Part shown: one piece after another, positions 10,923 through 18,935 of the stretch | Layout: each line of letters opens with the position of its first letter | How positions within the stretch are numbered: position 1 is the first letter of the stretch | Assembly (NCBI GenBank): GCA_000227505.4 | Contig: AGIF02000001.1 | Span: forward strand, 1,942,035 to 2,006,034 | Reading direction: 5' to 3' | DNA length: 64,000 bases | Source of the DNA: a gamma proteobacterium HIMB55 | GTDB taxonomy: Bacteria > Pseudomonadota > Gammaproteobacteria > Pseudomonadales > Halieaceae | The notes under the pieces: model-generated | The model's database searches: none | Seen by the model: the letters and a program-made list of their open reading frames with translations, nothing else | Told to the model about the DNA's origin: nothing | Made by a program: the position numbers and the translations under genes

Positions 10923-11903
10923 TCAGAAAGTGAAAATCACTTTACCTTTGGCGCGACGCTCCATCATGGCGGCGTAGCCTGCTTCGTAGTCCTCAATGGG
11001 GAAAACATCGGTAACCACTGGATTCAATTTACCGTTGTTAAACAAGCCCCAGAGCTCCTCTACATTTTGCTGCTGCTCCGCGGGCTCCTCACCGAGGAAA
11101 CGACCCCAGAAGACGCCAACGAGCGCACACCCCTTGAGTAGCGTGAGGTTCAACGGAATGCTGGGAATCGGACCCGACGCAAAACCGATCACAAGATAGC
11201 GTCCATTCCACGCCATGCTTCGCACTGCGGGTTCCGCAAAGTCACCACCAACGGGGTCGTAGACTACGTCAACGCCTTTGCCGCCAGTGATTTCTTTAAT
11301 GCGGTCTTTAATCGACTCTGTGCTGTAGTTGATCACTTCGTCAGCGCCCAATTGCTTACAGAGCTCCAACTTTTCGTCTGAGCTTGCCGCCGCAATGACT
11401 TTGGCACCCATGACTTTACCGAGTTCAACCGCCGTACTGCCTACACCGCCCGCAGCCCCCATAACCAACATGGTTTCGCCGGCTTTCAGTTGACCACGCT
11501 GCTTGAGGGCGTAATACGACGTGAAGTAGGTCATACCCACACCTGCAGCCGCCGTAAAATCTATACCATCAGGCTTTGGAAGCAGCGCATTTTCGTTGAC
11601 TACGGCTTCGCTCGCAAAACCGCCAACACCGCCTAATTGAATAACGCTGTCACCCACTGACCAACGCGTTACGGCTGAGCCGACTTCAGTGACGACACCC
11701 GCAGACTCGCCGCCTGGTACGAAGGGCATAGGCGGTTGCATTTGGTATTTCCCCTGAATGATCAGTACATCAGGAAAGTTAAGGCCAGCGGCTTTAACAT
11801 CCATGCGTACATCGTTAGGGCCCAGTTCGGGGGTCTCCCAATCAGTAACAAGGTTCAGCTTGTCTGGAAGACCATGCTCACTACATACAACCGCTTTTGC
11901 CAT
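10923..11903 (-). CDS. NADPH:quinone oxidoreductase-like MDR enzyme
   Basis: This is a zinc-independent medium-chain dehydrogenase/reductase. The N-terminal GroES-like domain includes FVPGGESAGVVTEVG; the nucleotide-binding domain has GAAGGVGSTAVELGK. The cysteine and histidine zinc ligands of true alcohol dehydrogenases are not evident, so enoyl/quinone reductase chemistry is more likely. The start is the ATG with GAGG upstream (MAKAVV), giving 326 residues. A longer in-frame extension would run back into the thiolase gene. It is one base after the thiolase stop, within the operon. A 2-enoyl-CoA or enone reductase role is inferred. Confidence 0.85.
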   Translation of the reverse strand: MAKAVVCSEHGLPDKLNLVTDWETPELGPNDVRMDVKAAGLNFPDVLIIQGKYQMQPPMPFVPGGESAGVVTEVGSAVTRWSVGDSVIQLGGVGGFASEAVVNENALLPKPDGIDFTAAAGVGMTYFTSYYALKQRGQLKAGETMLVMGAAGGVGSTAVELGKVMGAKVIAAASSDEKLELCKQLGADEVINYSTESIKDRIKEITGGKGVDVVYDPVGGDFAEPAVRSMAWNGRYLVIGFASGPIPSIPLNLTLLKGCALVGVFWGRFLGEEPAEQQQNVEELWGLFNNGKLNPVVTDVFPIEDYEAGYAAMMERRAKGKVIFTF

Positions 11904-11904
11904 C

Positions 11905-13083
11905 TTAGTAAACCTCGAATAGTCCAGCTGCACCCATACCGCCGCCGACACACATGGTGATTACGACGTATTTCACACCGCGACGCTTACCTTCGATTAA
12001 CGCGTGACCAATCATTCGCGATCCGCTCATACCGTAGGGGTGACCGATCGCAATCGCACCGCCATCGACGTTGAGCTTATCGTTGTCGATACCGAGCGTG
12101 TCTCGGCAGTAAAGCACCTGAACCGCAAACGCTTCGTTAAGTTCCCAGAGGCCAATATCGTTGACCGTCAGACCGTGTTGCTTCAGAAGCTTTGGCACAG
12201 CGAAAACAGGGCCAATGCCCATCTCATCAGGCTCACAACCTGCTACTGCCATACCACGGTAAGCACCGAGTGGCTCAAGACCTAAAGACGTCGCCATATC
12301 ACTGCTCATAACAACTTGGGCAGAGGCACCGTCAGACAGTTGCGATGCATTACCTGCCGTGATTGTTCCGCCTTCGATGACGGTACGAAGACCCTTTACA
12401 CCCTCGAGTGTCGATGGGCGAACACCCTCGTCCGCTGTGACCGTAACTTCAGCCGTAGACTGCTCACCGGTCTCTTTGTTGTAAACGATACGATCGCAAG
12501 TGACAGGCACGAGCTCCGCGTCATACCGTCCTGCCGCATAGGCCGCCGCAGTACGCTCTTGAGATTCAAATCCGTACTCGTCCATGGCATCGCGAGAGAT
12601 ACCGTAACGCGCCGCAACCACTTCAGCTGTTTGCAGCATGGGCATGTAAATGTCCTTGTGCATGCCAACCAACTCATTGTCGACCAGACGGTGGCCATTC
12701 ATATGCTCGTTCTGAACCAGCGAAATCGAGTCAAGGCCACCACCTACGACGACATCCATACCGTCGTACATGACTTGCTTGGCTGCTGTCGCAACGGCCA
12801 TGAGGCCTGATGAACACTGACGGTCAATTGTCATGCCAGAAACCGTGACAGGTAGACCTGCGCGCAATGCTGCGTTTCGACCAATGTTCATGCCCGATGT
12901 GCCTTGTGTGAGCGCTGCACCCATGATGCAGTCTTCAACACGATCAGCTTCAATACCGGCACGCTCTACTGCCGCACGAATGGCGTGTGCGCCCATGGTT
13001 GGTGCCTGCAAATTGTTAAACCCACCGCGATACGCTTTGCCGATCGGTGTACGTGCTGTTGATACGATTACTGCTTCTTTCAT
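11905..13083 (-). CDS. Acetyl-CoA acyltransferase (thiolase)
   Basis: This thiolase would cleave 3-ketoacyl-CoA with CoA, the last step of a beta-oxidation turn, or run in reverse. It shows the nucleophilic Cys in [10 protein letters not shown] (about residue 88), the His in [11 protein letters not shown] and the second catalytic Cys in MCVGGGMG near the end. The start is MKEAVIVS, preceded by GGGAGAAAAC, giving 392 residues; the reading frame is open seven codons further upstream. The neighbours supply the dehydrogenase, hydratase and hydroxyacyl dehydrogenase needed to make its substrate. Confidence 0.92.
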   Translation of the reverse strand: MKEAVIVSTARTPIGKAYRGGFNNLQAPTMGAHAIRAAVERAGIEADRVEDCIMGAALTQGTSGMNIGRNAALRAGLPVTVSGMTIDRQCSSGLMAVATAAKQVMYDGMDVVVGGGLDSISLVQNEHMNGHRLVDNELVGMHKDIYMPMLQTAEVVAARYGISRDAMDEYGFESQERTAAAYAAGRYDAELVPVTCDRIVYNKETGEQSTAEVTVTADEGVRPSTLEGVKGLRTVIEGGTITAGNASQLSDGASAQVVMSSDMATSLGLEPLGAYRGMAVAGCEPDEMGIGPVFAVPKLLKQHGLTVNDIGLWELNEAFAVQVLYCRDTLGIDNDKLNVDGGAIAIGHPYGMSGSRMIGHALIEGKRRGVKYVVITMCVGGGMGAAGLFEVY

Positions 13084-13178
13084 TGTTTTCTCCCTGTGCC
13101 CCATTAGGGCCTCTCAGCGATTTTTGTATTTTGTGGAAAGCCACCTTGCTGGCGTTGTTTCCGTTTTGAGTGAAATGC

Positions 13179-14096
13179 TTACTCGAGTGAAATTCCCTTG
13201 GCCTGTGCGGCCTTACCAAGAAACTTAAACGTCTGCTCAAAGCCAGCCTGCAACTGCTTTGGCTCGCTATTCGCAATAGCGTCCCAGTTGGCAGCGATAG
13301 CCTCAGGGGTTTGATCCGCGTCATCGAGATAAATACCGTCGGTCTCGACAATTTTTGCAACCGCGTAACCGCCGGCACCCGCAGCCAAAATCGTGCGGGT
13401 CGGTGCGTCTTTCGAAACAAGGTACAAAACAGCGGGCGTGACCGTCTCTGGGGTCATCAAGTCAAACGCCTTTTCCGGGATGAGACCTTCAGTCATTCGG
13501 GTTCCCGCAGTCGGTGCCAGTGCGTTGATCTTAACGTCGTTTTTGGCGCCTTCTTGCGCAAGGGTGTTCATCATGCCGATAACGCCCATTTTGGCCGCAC
13601 CGTAGTTGGTCTGGCCGAAGTTACCGTACAGACCGCTGGATGAGGTTGTTACGACTACGCGTCCGTAATTTTGCTCGCGCATGATGTCCCACACTGCCTT
13701 TGTGCAGTTCACACTACCCATCAGGTGCACATCGAGCACCAATTTAAAGTCCTCAAGCGAGCCTTTGCCGAAGCTCTTGTCACGCAAAATACCTGCGTTG
13801 TTTACGAGGATGTCGACTCGACCCCAGCGCTCCATGGTCTTTGCAACCATGTCCTGCACCTGCTCGAAGTCGGCAACATTCGCGCCGTGAGCCATTGCCT
13901 CGCCGCCGGCCGCCTCGATCTCAGCGACAACAGCTTGAGACGCAGCGCTACCGCCACCACTACCATCCACCGTGCCGCCCAAGTCATTGACTACTACTTT
14001 CGCACCACGTGCTGCTAGTTGAAGCGCGTGGCTCTTACCCAAGCCATTTCCCGCACCCGTAACGATCGCTACTTGACCGTCATATCGAATTGTCAT
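13179..14096 (-). CDS. SDR, (3R)-3-hydroxyacyl-CoA dehydrogenase (MFE-2 N-domain-like)
   Basis: The protein strongly resembles the dehydrogenase domain of peroxisomal multifunctional enzyme type 2 (HSD17B4). It has GAGNGLGKSHALQLA, then VVVNDLGGTVDGSGGG, NNAGILRDKSF, the catalytic Ser in TSSSGLYGNFGQ and the YGAAK motif. The family oxidises (R)-3-hydroxyacyl-CoA with NAD. The C-terminal 60 or so residues extend past the core SDR fold, as in MFE-2-like bacterial proteins, but there is no fused hydratase or SCP2 domain. The adjacent MaoC-type gene supplies the matching hydratase as a separate polypeptide. Confidence 0.88.
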   Translation of the reverse strand: MTIRYDGQVAIVTGAGNGLGKSHALQLAARGAKVVVNDLGGTVDGSGGGSAASQAVVAEIEAAGGEAMAHGANVADFEQVQDMVAKTMERWGRVDILVNNAGILRDKSFGKGSLEDFKLVLDVHLMGSVNCTKAVWDIMREQNYGRVVVTTSSSGLYGNFGQTNYGAAKMGVIGMMNTLAQEGAKNDVKINALAPTAGTRMTEGLIPEKAFDLMTPETVTPAVLYLVSKDAPTRTILAAGAGGYAVAKIVETDGIYLDDADQTPEAIAANWDAIANSEPKQLQAGFEQTFKFLGKAAQAKGISLE

Positions 14097-14122
14097 TCTT
14101 TCTATTCCCTACTAAAAGTGAC

Positions 14123-14587
14123 TTAACCAGTGAAAGACATACCCAACCACTCAGCGTAGAGCGCGGGTGTTTCCTCACCTTCAATTTCTACCGTTACGCC
14201 CGTTTTCACGAGGAAACGATTTGCGTCCTTACGGTCAACATCCAGAATCTCTGAATGTGCACGAATACGCTTTCCTGCGCGCACGGGTGCGATGAACCGT
14301 AGCTTGTCGATTCCGTAGTTCACACCCATTACCGTGCCCTTCACACCGACAGAGTTCTCTGAACTCAGCTTAGTGAGCAGTGACAGTGTCAGAAAGCCGT
14401 GCGCAATGGTGCCGCCGAACGGGGTTTTTGCCGCAGCCTCCTGGTCAATATGGATGAATTGATGGTCCTCAGTGCAGTCAGCGAACGTATCGATACGATC
14501 CTGATCGACTGTCATCCAATCGCTGGCAGGCAACTTCGTGCCTACCATATTTACCATTTCATCGGGTTCGACCCATGTAATCGCCAT
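14123..14587 (-). CDS. MaoC-family (R)-specific enoyl-CoA hydratase
   Basis: This hot-dog hydratase of the MaoC/NodN type has 154 residues. The catalytic segment is recognisable as DHQFIHIDQEAAAKTPFGG followed by IAHGFLTLSLL, giving the Asp and His pair of hydratase 2 enzymes. The family hydrates trans-2-enoyl-CoA to the (R)-3-hydroxy isomer, which matches the stereochemistry used by the SDR encoded just downstream. It sits between the acyl-CoA dehydrogenase and that SDR, with gaps of about 25-30 bp, so co-transcription is very likely. Confidence 0.88.
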   Translation of the reverse strand: MAITWVEPDEMVNMVGTKLPASDWMTVDQDRIDTFADCTEDHQFIHIDQEAAAKTPFGGTIAHGFLTLSLLTKLSSENSVGVKGTVMGVNYGIDKLRFIAPVRAGKRIRAHSEILDVDRKDANRFLVKTGVTVEIEGEETPALYAEWLGMSFTG

Positions 14588-14616
14588 GATGGAATTCCTC
14601 GCGTTTTATTTGTCGT

Positions 14617-15864
14617 TTAGCCGTCTCTGAACGTCGCGCCGGTATCTTCTACCGTGGTGTAACCCTTGAGCTCGTGACGACCTACCACCATACGGTGCAC
14701 CGCGTCAGGTCCGTCGGCCAGTCGCAGTGTGCGCTGACCCGCCCACATATTGGCCAGTGGCGTGTCGTTAGAGACACCAATACCACCGTGCATTTGGATC
14801 GCATCATCGATGACCTTCAATGCCATATTTGGCACAACGGTCTTAATCATAGAGATCCAAATACGCGCTTCTTTTGGATCGGTTGTATCCATCATCCAAG
14901 CTGTCTTGAGCGTCAAAAGGCGCGCTTGCTCAATGTTCATTCGAGCATCGGCAATGATGTCGATGTTGCCGCCTAGCTTTGAGAGTGGACGACCAAACGC
15001 GGTCCGGGTTGTTGCGCGCTTACAGAGCAAGTCCAGGGCTTTTTCCGCCGCGCCAATTGAACGCATGCAGTGGTGGATACGGCCTGGACCCAAGCGGCCC
15101 TGTGAAATTTCAAAACCGCGACCCGCGCCCAGAATCATGCACTCCTTGGGTACGCGAACATTGTTGAGCTTCACACGCATGTGGCCGTGCGGCGCATCAA
15201 CATTGTTAAACACAGTGAGCGGACGAACAATCTCAACCCCAGGAGTATCCATTGGCACGAGAATTTGAGACTGCTGGAGGTGCTTGGGTGCTGTTGGGTC
15301 AGTTTTGACCATACAGATCATGACCTTACAGCGGGGGTCGCCGGCACCACTGGTCCAGTGCTTTTCGCCGTTGATGACCCACTCGTCGCCCTCGAGCACA
15401 GCCGTAGTGCAGATGTTAGTGGCATCAGAAGAGGCTACATCCGGCTCGGTCATCCCGAAGCAAGAGCGGATCTCGCCGTTCATCAAAGGCTCGAGCCACT
15501 GCTTTTTTTGCGCTTCTGTGCCGTACTTGTGGATGACTTCCATGTTGCCGGTATCGGGCGCACTGCAGTTAAAGACCTCAGCACCGATATAAGAGCGACC
15601 CATCTCTTCTGCGAGGTAGGCGTACTCAACGGTATTTAGGCCGGTGCCGTTCTTGTCAGTCAGGAAGAAATTCCACAGGCCTTGCGATCGTGCTTTCGCT
15701 TTTAAACTTTCCAAGATCTCGGTTTGTCGATCGGTAAATTCCCAAGGCGACCCAATTTCGATCTGAGCCTTGTATTCCTCTTCAAGAGGAAGAACCTCGT
15801 CGTTAATAAAATTGCGAACGCTTTCGAGAATGGGCGCAACTTTTTCGGAGACACCTAAGTCCAT
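14617..15864 (-). CDS. Acyl-CoA dehydrogenase
   Basis: This FAD-dependent enzyme introduces the trans-2 double bond into acyl-CoA. Its 415 residues are typical of the ACAD family, closest in appearance to the ACAD10/11 type. Visible segments are the FAD/substrate-binding CFGMTEPDVASSDATN, the INGEKHWTSGAG region, and the C-terminal QMHGGIGVSNDTPLANMW with RLADGPDAVHR. It is the first gene of the seven-gene operon. The predicted promoter with two palindromes lies about 95-120 bp upstream of the start. Confidence 0.93.
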   Translation of the reverse strand: MDLGVSEKVAPILESVRNFINDEVLPLEEEYKAQIEIGSPWEFTDRQTEILESLKAKARSQGLWNFFLTDKNGTGLNTVEYAYLAEEMGRSYIGAEVFNCSAPDTGNMEVIHKYGTEAQKKQWLEPLMNGEIRSCFGMTEPDVASSDATNICTTAVLEGDEWVINGEKHWTSGAGDPRCKVMICMVKTDPTAPKHLQQSQILVPMDTPGVEIVRPLTVFNNVDAPHGHMRVKLNNVRVPKECMILGAGRGFEISQGRLGPGRIHHCMRSIGAAEKALDLLCKRATTRTAFGRPLSKLGGNIDIIADARMNIEQARLLTLKTAWMMDTTDPKEARIWISMIKTVVPNMALKVIDDAIQMHGGIGVSNDTPLANMWAGQRTLRLADGPDAVHRMVVGRHELKGYTTVEDTGATFRDG

Positions 15865-15943
15865 AACCTACCCCTTTTATGACGTTATGTGTGGCTTTTG
15901 AGTGAGTGGGCGACGAATGCATAAGTACTGCGATGGACGCCGC

Positions 15944-15957
15944 CAAATCGTGATTTG
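15944..15957. promoter_or_regulatory. Palindromic operator candidate 1 (CAAATC-GT-GATTTG)
   Basis: This is a perfect inverted repeat with 6-bp arms and a 2-bp centre. It directly abuts the second palindrome and covers the expected transcription start of the acyl-CoA operon. No regulator gene lies next to it. Confidence 0.5.
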
Positions 15958-15972
15958 AACATACAGTATGTT
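15958..15972. promoter_or_regulatory. Palindromic operator candidate 2 (AACATAC-A-GTATGTT)
   Basis: This is a perfect inverted repeat with 7-bp arms around a single central A, overlapping the predicted -10 element. Size and symmetry suit a TetR- or GntR-family repressor of fatty-acid genes, but it matches no consensus I can name with confidence. Confidence 0.55.
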
Positions 15973-15986
15973 TTTTTGACCGACAA
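15958..15986 (-). promoter_or_regulatory. Predicted sigma-70 promoter of the acyl-CoA operon
   Basis: On the minus strand a -35 TTGTCG (15981-15986) is followed by a 17-bp spacer and a -10 TATGTT (15958-15963). The -10 hexamer lies inside a perfect palindrome, so a repressor bound there would block RNA polymerase. The predicted leader to the acyl-CoA dehydrogenase start is about 85-90 nt. This is pattern matching only. Confidence 0.5.
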
Positions 15987-16020
15987 GAATGTTTTGGTCT
16001 CAAGGCGTCGCTTAGCGGTT

Positions 16021-16080
16021 GCGAATATCCACAAAAACGCAAAGAACAACATATTCGCCAGAACACCGAATAGCGTATTC
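16021..16080. promoter_or_regulatory. Inverted repeats upstream of the VOC gene
   Basis: GCGAATAT (16021-16028) and ATATTCGC (16051-16058) form a perfect 8-bp inverted repeat 22 bp apart. Just downstream, GAATA-GCG-TATTC (16068-16080) is a second perfect inverted repeat sharing the GAATA half-site. Together they could be operator half-sites for the divergent VOC gene. No clear -35/-10 pair was assigned for that gene. Confidence 0.35.
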
Positions 16081-16137
16081 TTTAGGCTGTGCCATTAACA
16101 TCAGTCGGCCACCGCAAGACCAAATTAAGGATTAAAC

Positions 16138-16557
16138 GTGAGCGCCAGACCTTTCCACCTTGCCCTGCCAACCGCCAAGCTGAAAGAAACCGAGATTTTT
16201 TACTGCGAAGTACTGGCTTGCAGTCTTGGGCGAACCAGTGATGAGTGGATCGATCTAAACCTTTATGGCCACCAATTAGTGTTTCACGTTACCGGCGCGG
16301 GGCCGTTGCCCGAGTCTTCTAATCCGGTCGATGCGCACAGCGTGCCCATCCCTCATTTCGGCGTTGTGCTAACACCGGATCAGCATCAAGAGCTGAGTAA
16401 CCGCATCATCGGCAAGGTGGAAATGATTATTGAGCCCTCAGTCCGATTTGAGGGCACACCAGGCGAGCAACGAACCGTATTTTTCAGAGATCCCAACGGC
16501 TACGCATTGGAGTTCAAGAGCTTCGCGAACGATGACGACCTGTTCGCCCCGTTTTAA
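16138..16557 (+). CDS. VOC (glyoxalase/dioxygenase superfamily) protein
   Basis: This is a 139-residue protein of the vicinal oxygen chelate fold. The N-terminal FHLALP puts a metal-ligand-type His near residue 7, and the C-terminal FFRDPNGYALEFKSF carries the usual Asp-Pro-Asn-Gly and terminal Glu ligand. The start is GTG with AAGGA eight bases upstream. It resembles glyoxalase-like proteins of unassigned function, and the substrate cannot be deduced. It is divergent from the acyl-CoA operon and convergent with the yebC-type gene. Confidence 0.82.
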   Translation: MSARPFHLALPTAKLKETEIFYCEVLACSLGRTSDEWIDLNLYGHQLVFHVTGAGPLPESSNPVDAHSVPIPHFGVVLTPDQHQELSNRIIGKVEMIIEPSVRFEGTPGEQRTVFFRDPNGYALEFKSFANDDDLFAPF

Positions 16558-16621
16558 CCACGAGCTGTGACGTCCTTGCTTTTAGGCGAGAGATATAAGC
16601 GGAAAAACCTACGTCGCGACA

Positions 16622-17335
16622 TCAATATTTCGCGTCGTGATAGATGTTCTGTACGTCTTCACATTTATTGAGTAAGTCGAGCAATTTTTCAAACTGCTCG
16701 AGGTCTTCACCAGAAATCGGCGTCTCCCCTTTCGGGACAAACTGAATCTCATCGACCTCAAAATCGATATTTTCGAACTCATCGGTGAGTGCATTACGTG
16801 CCTTGGCAAACTCTGTGTTTGGCGCCATGACCGTCACCATGTCGTCCTCGCATTCCACCTCAAGGACATCAACGTCAGCCATGACTAAACAATCCAATAC
16901 CGCTTCCTCGTCACCCTTGAACACAAAAACAGCAGCGTGTTCGAACATGTGGGCAACGGTACCAGGTGAGCCAAACTTCCCTTTTCCTTTGGTAAACGCT
17001 GGGCGCACTTCACCGATGGTTCGGTTCGCATTGTCAGTCAAGCAGTCAACCAAAAGCATGGTTCCGCCCGGCCCAAACCCTTCGTAACGCGCTATCTGAA
17101 AGTCCTCCCCGACGCCCGAGCTCGCCTTATCGATGGCCTTTTCGATAACGTGCGATGGGACCTGATCCTTTTTCGCGCGGTCGATCAAAGAGCGCAGCGA
17201 CAGGTTTGCCGAGGGGTCAGTACCGCCACCTTTAGCCGCCATGTAAATCTCACGGCTGTATCGCGAATAGACCGCTGTCTTCATTGCAGCCGTTTTCGCC
17301 ATTGATTCTTTGCGGTTCTGGTAGGCGCGCCCCAT
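16622..17335 (-). CDS. YebC/PmpR-family regulator/translation factor
   Basis: This belongs to the YebC/YeeN family, historically called DNA-binding regulators and lately linked to translation of difficult motifs such as polyproline. It begins [19 protein letters not shown], the family N-terminus, and has the RYEGFGPGG motif and an acidic C-terminal domain. The start chosen has GAGG nine bases upstream and gives 237 residues. The frame remains open upstream but loses family similarity. In many relatives a yebC copy sits between aspS and ruvC; here that position is empty and this gene stands alone. The MGRAYQNRK start suggests the YeeN-like subtype. Confidence 0.9.
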   Translation of the reverse strand: MGRAYQNRKESMAKTAAMKTAVYSRYSREIYMAAKGGGTDPSANLSLRSLIDRAKKDQVPSHVIEKAIDKASSGVGEDFQIARYEGFGPGGTMLLVDCLTDNANRTIGEVRPAFTKGKGKFGSPGTVAHMFEHAAVFVFKGDEEAVLDCLVMADVDVLEVECEDDMVTVMAPNTEFAKARNALTDEFENIDFEVDEIQFVPKGETPISGEDLEQFEKLLDLLNKCEDVQNIYHDAKY

Positions 17336-17500
17336 GCCTAGCTCCTCTGGGTTGAAAGCCTGTAGTTTAAACCAGAACCCTCGGCAATGCGGAGGGCTTT
17401 CATAGGTAATAGATTCCTCGTCAAACACATTTTTAAGCAGGAACAGGTTCGAGCTACACTCGCTGACCTAATAACTTCTCTAAGGCAACTCCGCGCCCTT

Positions 17501-18709
17501 ATGAAAAAAAGAATAAAAGGCTTTGGCCCCGGCGCAATGATCGCCGCCGCTTTTATCGGACCTGGCACCGTCACGACCGCGACGCTTGCCGGCGGCAACT
17601 TCGGCTTTACGCTGCTGTGGGCTATCGCTTTTTCAACCGTTGCGACGCTGACACTGCAAGAGATGACTGCGCGATTGGGCTCGGTTGCACAGGTTGGCCT
17701 CGGCGAGGCGATTGCGACGCGAACATCAAGCACTGTCTTTCGCTGGCCCGCAGCGCTGCTCGTCATTGCCGCTATCGTCATTGGTAACGCCGCCTACGAG
17801 GCAGGAAATATCACAGGCGCTGGCGCAGGACTTCCAAGCTGGACCGTTAGCTCGCTTAACGCCTGGCCCTTGGTCATCGGCGCGGTGGCGTTTCTCGTGC
17901 TCAACCGTCAGGGGTCTCAATTTCTAGAGCAAACATTGGGTCTATTGGTCGTCGCCATGGCGCTTGTTTTTGTAGGCACTGCGCTGATTTTGCAACCAAG
18001 TATTGGCGATGTTCTGCGGGGCCTGTTTATCCCAACGCTACCCGAAAACGCGGGGCTTATTGTGCTCGGCATCATTGGCACAACGGTTGTCCCCTACAAC
18101 CTGTACCTGCACGCATCGGTTATAAAGCGCCACAGCAAACAAGGCATGACGCTCGCTGACGCGAGACGGGATATTCAGCTGTCTGTTGTCGGAGGAGGCG
18201 TCATCACGCTCTGCATTGCGGTGACAGCAGCCGCGGTGCTGCACGGCGGACAAAGCCCAACATCCTCCTTCACTCAGTTAGCGCCAACGCTCGCACCGCT
18301 ACTCGGGCAAACGAGTTTTGCCGTTCTGGGGCTTGGCTTTTTTGCCGCGGGCTTATCCTCAGCAATCACGGCACCACTCGCAGCGGCGTATGCGGTTACC
18401 GAGGTGCTCAGTCTTGACGCTGATAAGCGCGATCGCGTCTTTAAATGGACGTGGCGGCTCGTTCTGGTATTTGGGGTGGTCGTGGCCTCGTTGAGCCTAA
18501 AGCCCATCGAGCTCATTGTTTTCGCGCAATTCACCAACGGCCTGCTTCTTCCCATCACTGCCGCGTTCATCCTCTGGATAGCCAATGATTCAGAACTCCT
18601 TGGGCAACATCGCAATACGCTCGCGAATAATGCGATCGGATTTTTTGTGCTGGCGGTCACTTGCGGTTTGGGGTTGAGGGGCATCCTGCTGGCGAGCGGA
18701 TGGCTGTAG
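17501..18709 (+). CDS. NRAMP/SLC11-family transporter, atypical metal site
   Basis: This integral membrane protein has about eleven hydrophobic helices and the overall NRAMP pattern. The helix-1 motif reads IGPGTVTTATLAGGNFG, where canonical transporters have D-P-G-N. Helix 6 reads VVPYNLYLHAS, where canonical proteins have M-P-H-N. The Asp and Met ligands of the transition-metal site are thus Gly and Val, and Asn becomes Thr. I start at MKKRIKGFGPG (402 residues), matching family N-termini; an in-frame ATG 38 codons earlier exists, and the ribosome site is weak for both. It is divergent from the yebC-type gene. Its substrate may not be Mn(II)/Fe(II). Confidence 0.85.
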   Translation: MKKRIKGFGPGAMIAAAFIGPGTVTTATLAGGNFGFTLLWAIAFSTVATLTLQEMTARLGSVAQVGLGEAIATRTSSTVFRWPAALLVIAAIVIGNAAYEAGNITGAGAGLPSWTVSSLNAWPLVIGAVAFLVLNRQGSQFLEQTLGLLVVAMALVFVGTALILQPSIGDVLRGLFIPTLPENAGLIVLGIIGTTVVPYNLYLHASVIKRHSKQGMTLADARRDIQLSVVGGGVITLCIAVTAAAVLHGGQSPTSSFTQLAPTLAPLLGQTSFAVLGLGFFAAGLSSAITAPLAAAYAVTEVLSLDADKRDRVFKWTWRLVLVFGVVVASLSLKPIELIVFAQFTNGLLLPITAAFILWIANDSELLGQHRNTLANNAIGFFVLAVTCGLGLRGILLASGWL

Positions 18710-18788
18710 TACTGAAGCAGTACTGAAGTAGTACGGAAACAGTAGCACCCGGAGAAAAGTAGCACCTAGAGAATAGTGCCGAGAAATT
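18708..18788. repeat. Degenerate short tandem repeats after the NRAMP gene
   Basis: Starting in the stop codon, 11-bp units AGTACTGAAGC, AGTACTGAAGT and AGTACGGAAAC follow one another. Two 17-bp units come next, beginning AGTAGCACC and ending GAGAAA/GAGAAT, then a partial unit AGTGCCGAGAAA. No coding role is seen. The rest of the gap up to pxpA shows nothing recognisable. Confidence 0.6.
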
Positions 18789-18935
18789 CGTCCCGAGCGA
18801 TATTTAAGCTGACTTGCTAAGTCGCATCGAAGAGGAAGAGATGTCATCAAAGAACGTTCAAAAAATCAGGTTCGACAACCGAGCCCTTATAAGACAAGCC
18901 CGAATAATGTAAATATCGGCACAACACGCATCGAT

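Noticed and set aside
12316-12810. 164-codon plus-strand open frame
   Set aside because: It is antisense to the thiolase catalytic region, and its composition follows the complementary codons.
14674-15639. Overlapping plus-strand frames opposite the acyl-CoA dehydrogenase
   Set aside because: Several frames are open only because of the codon bias of the real minus-strand gene.
17501-18709. Ordinary MntH manganese transporter
   Set aside because: The D-P-G-N and M-P-H ligands that define MntH are replaced, so the specific name is not justified.
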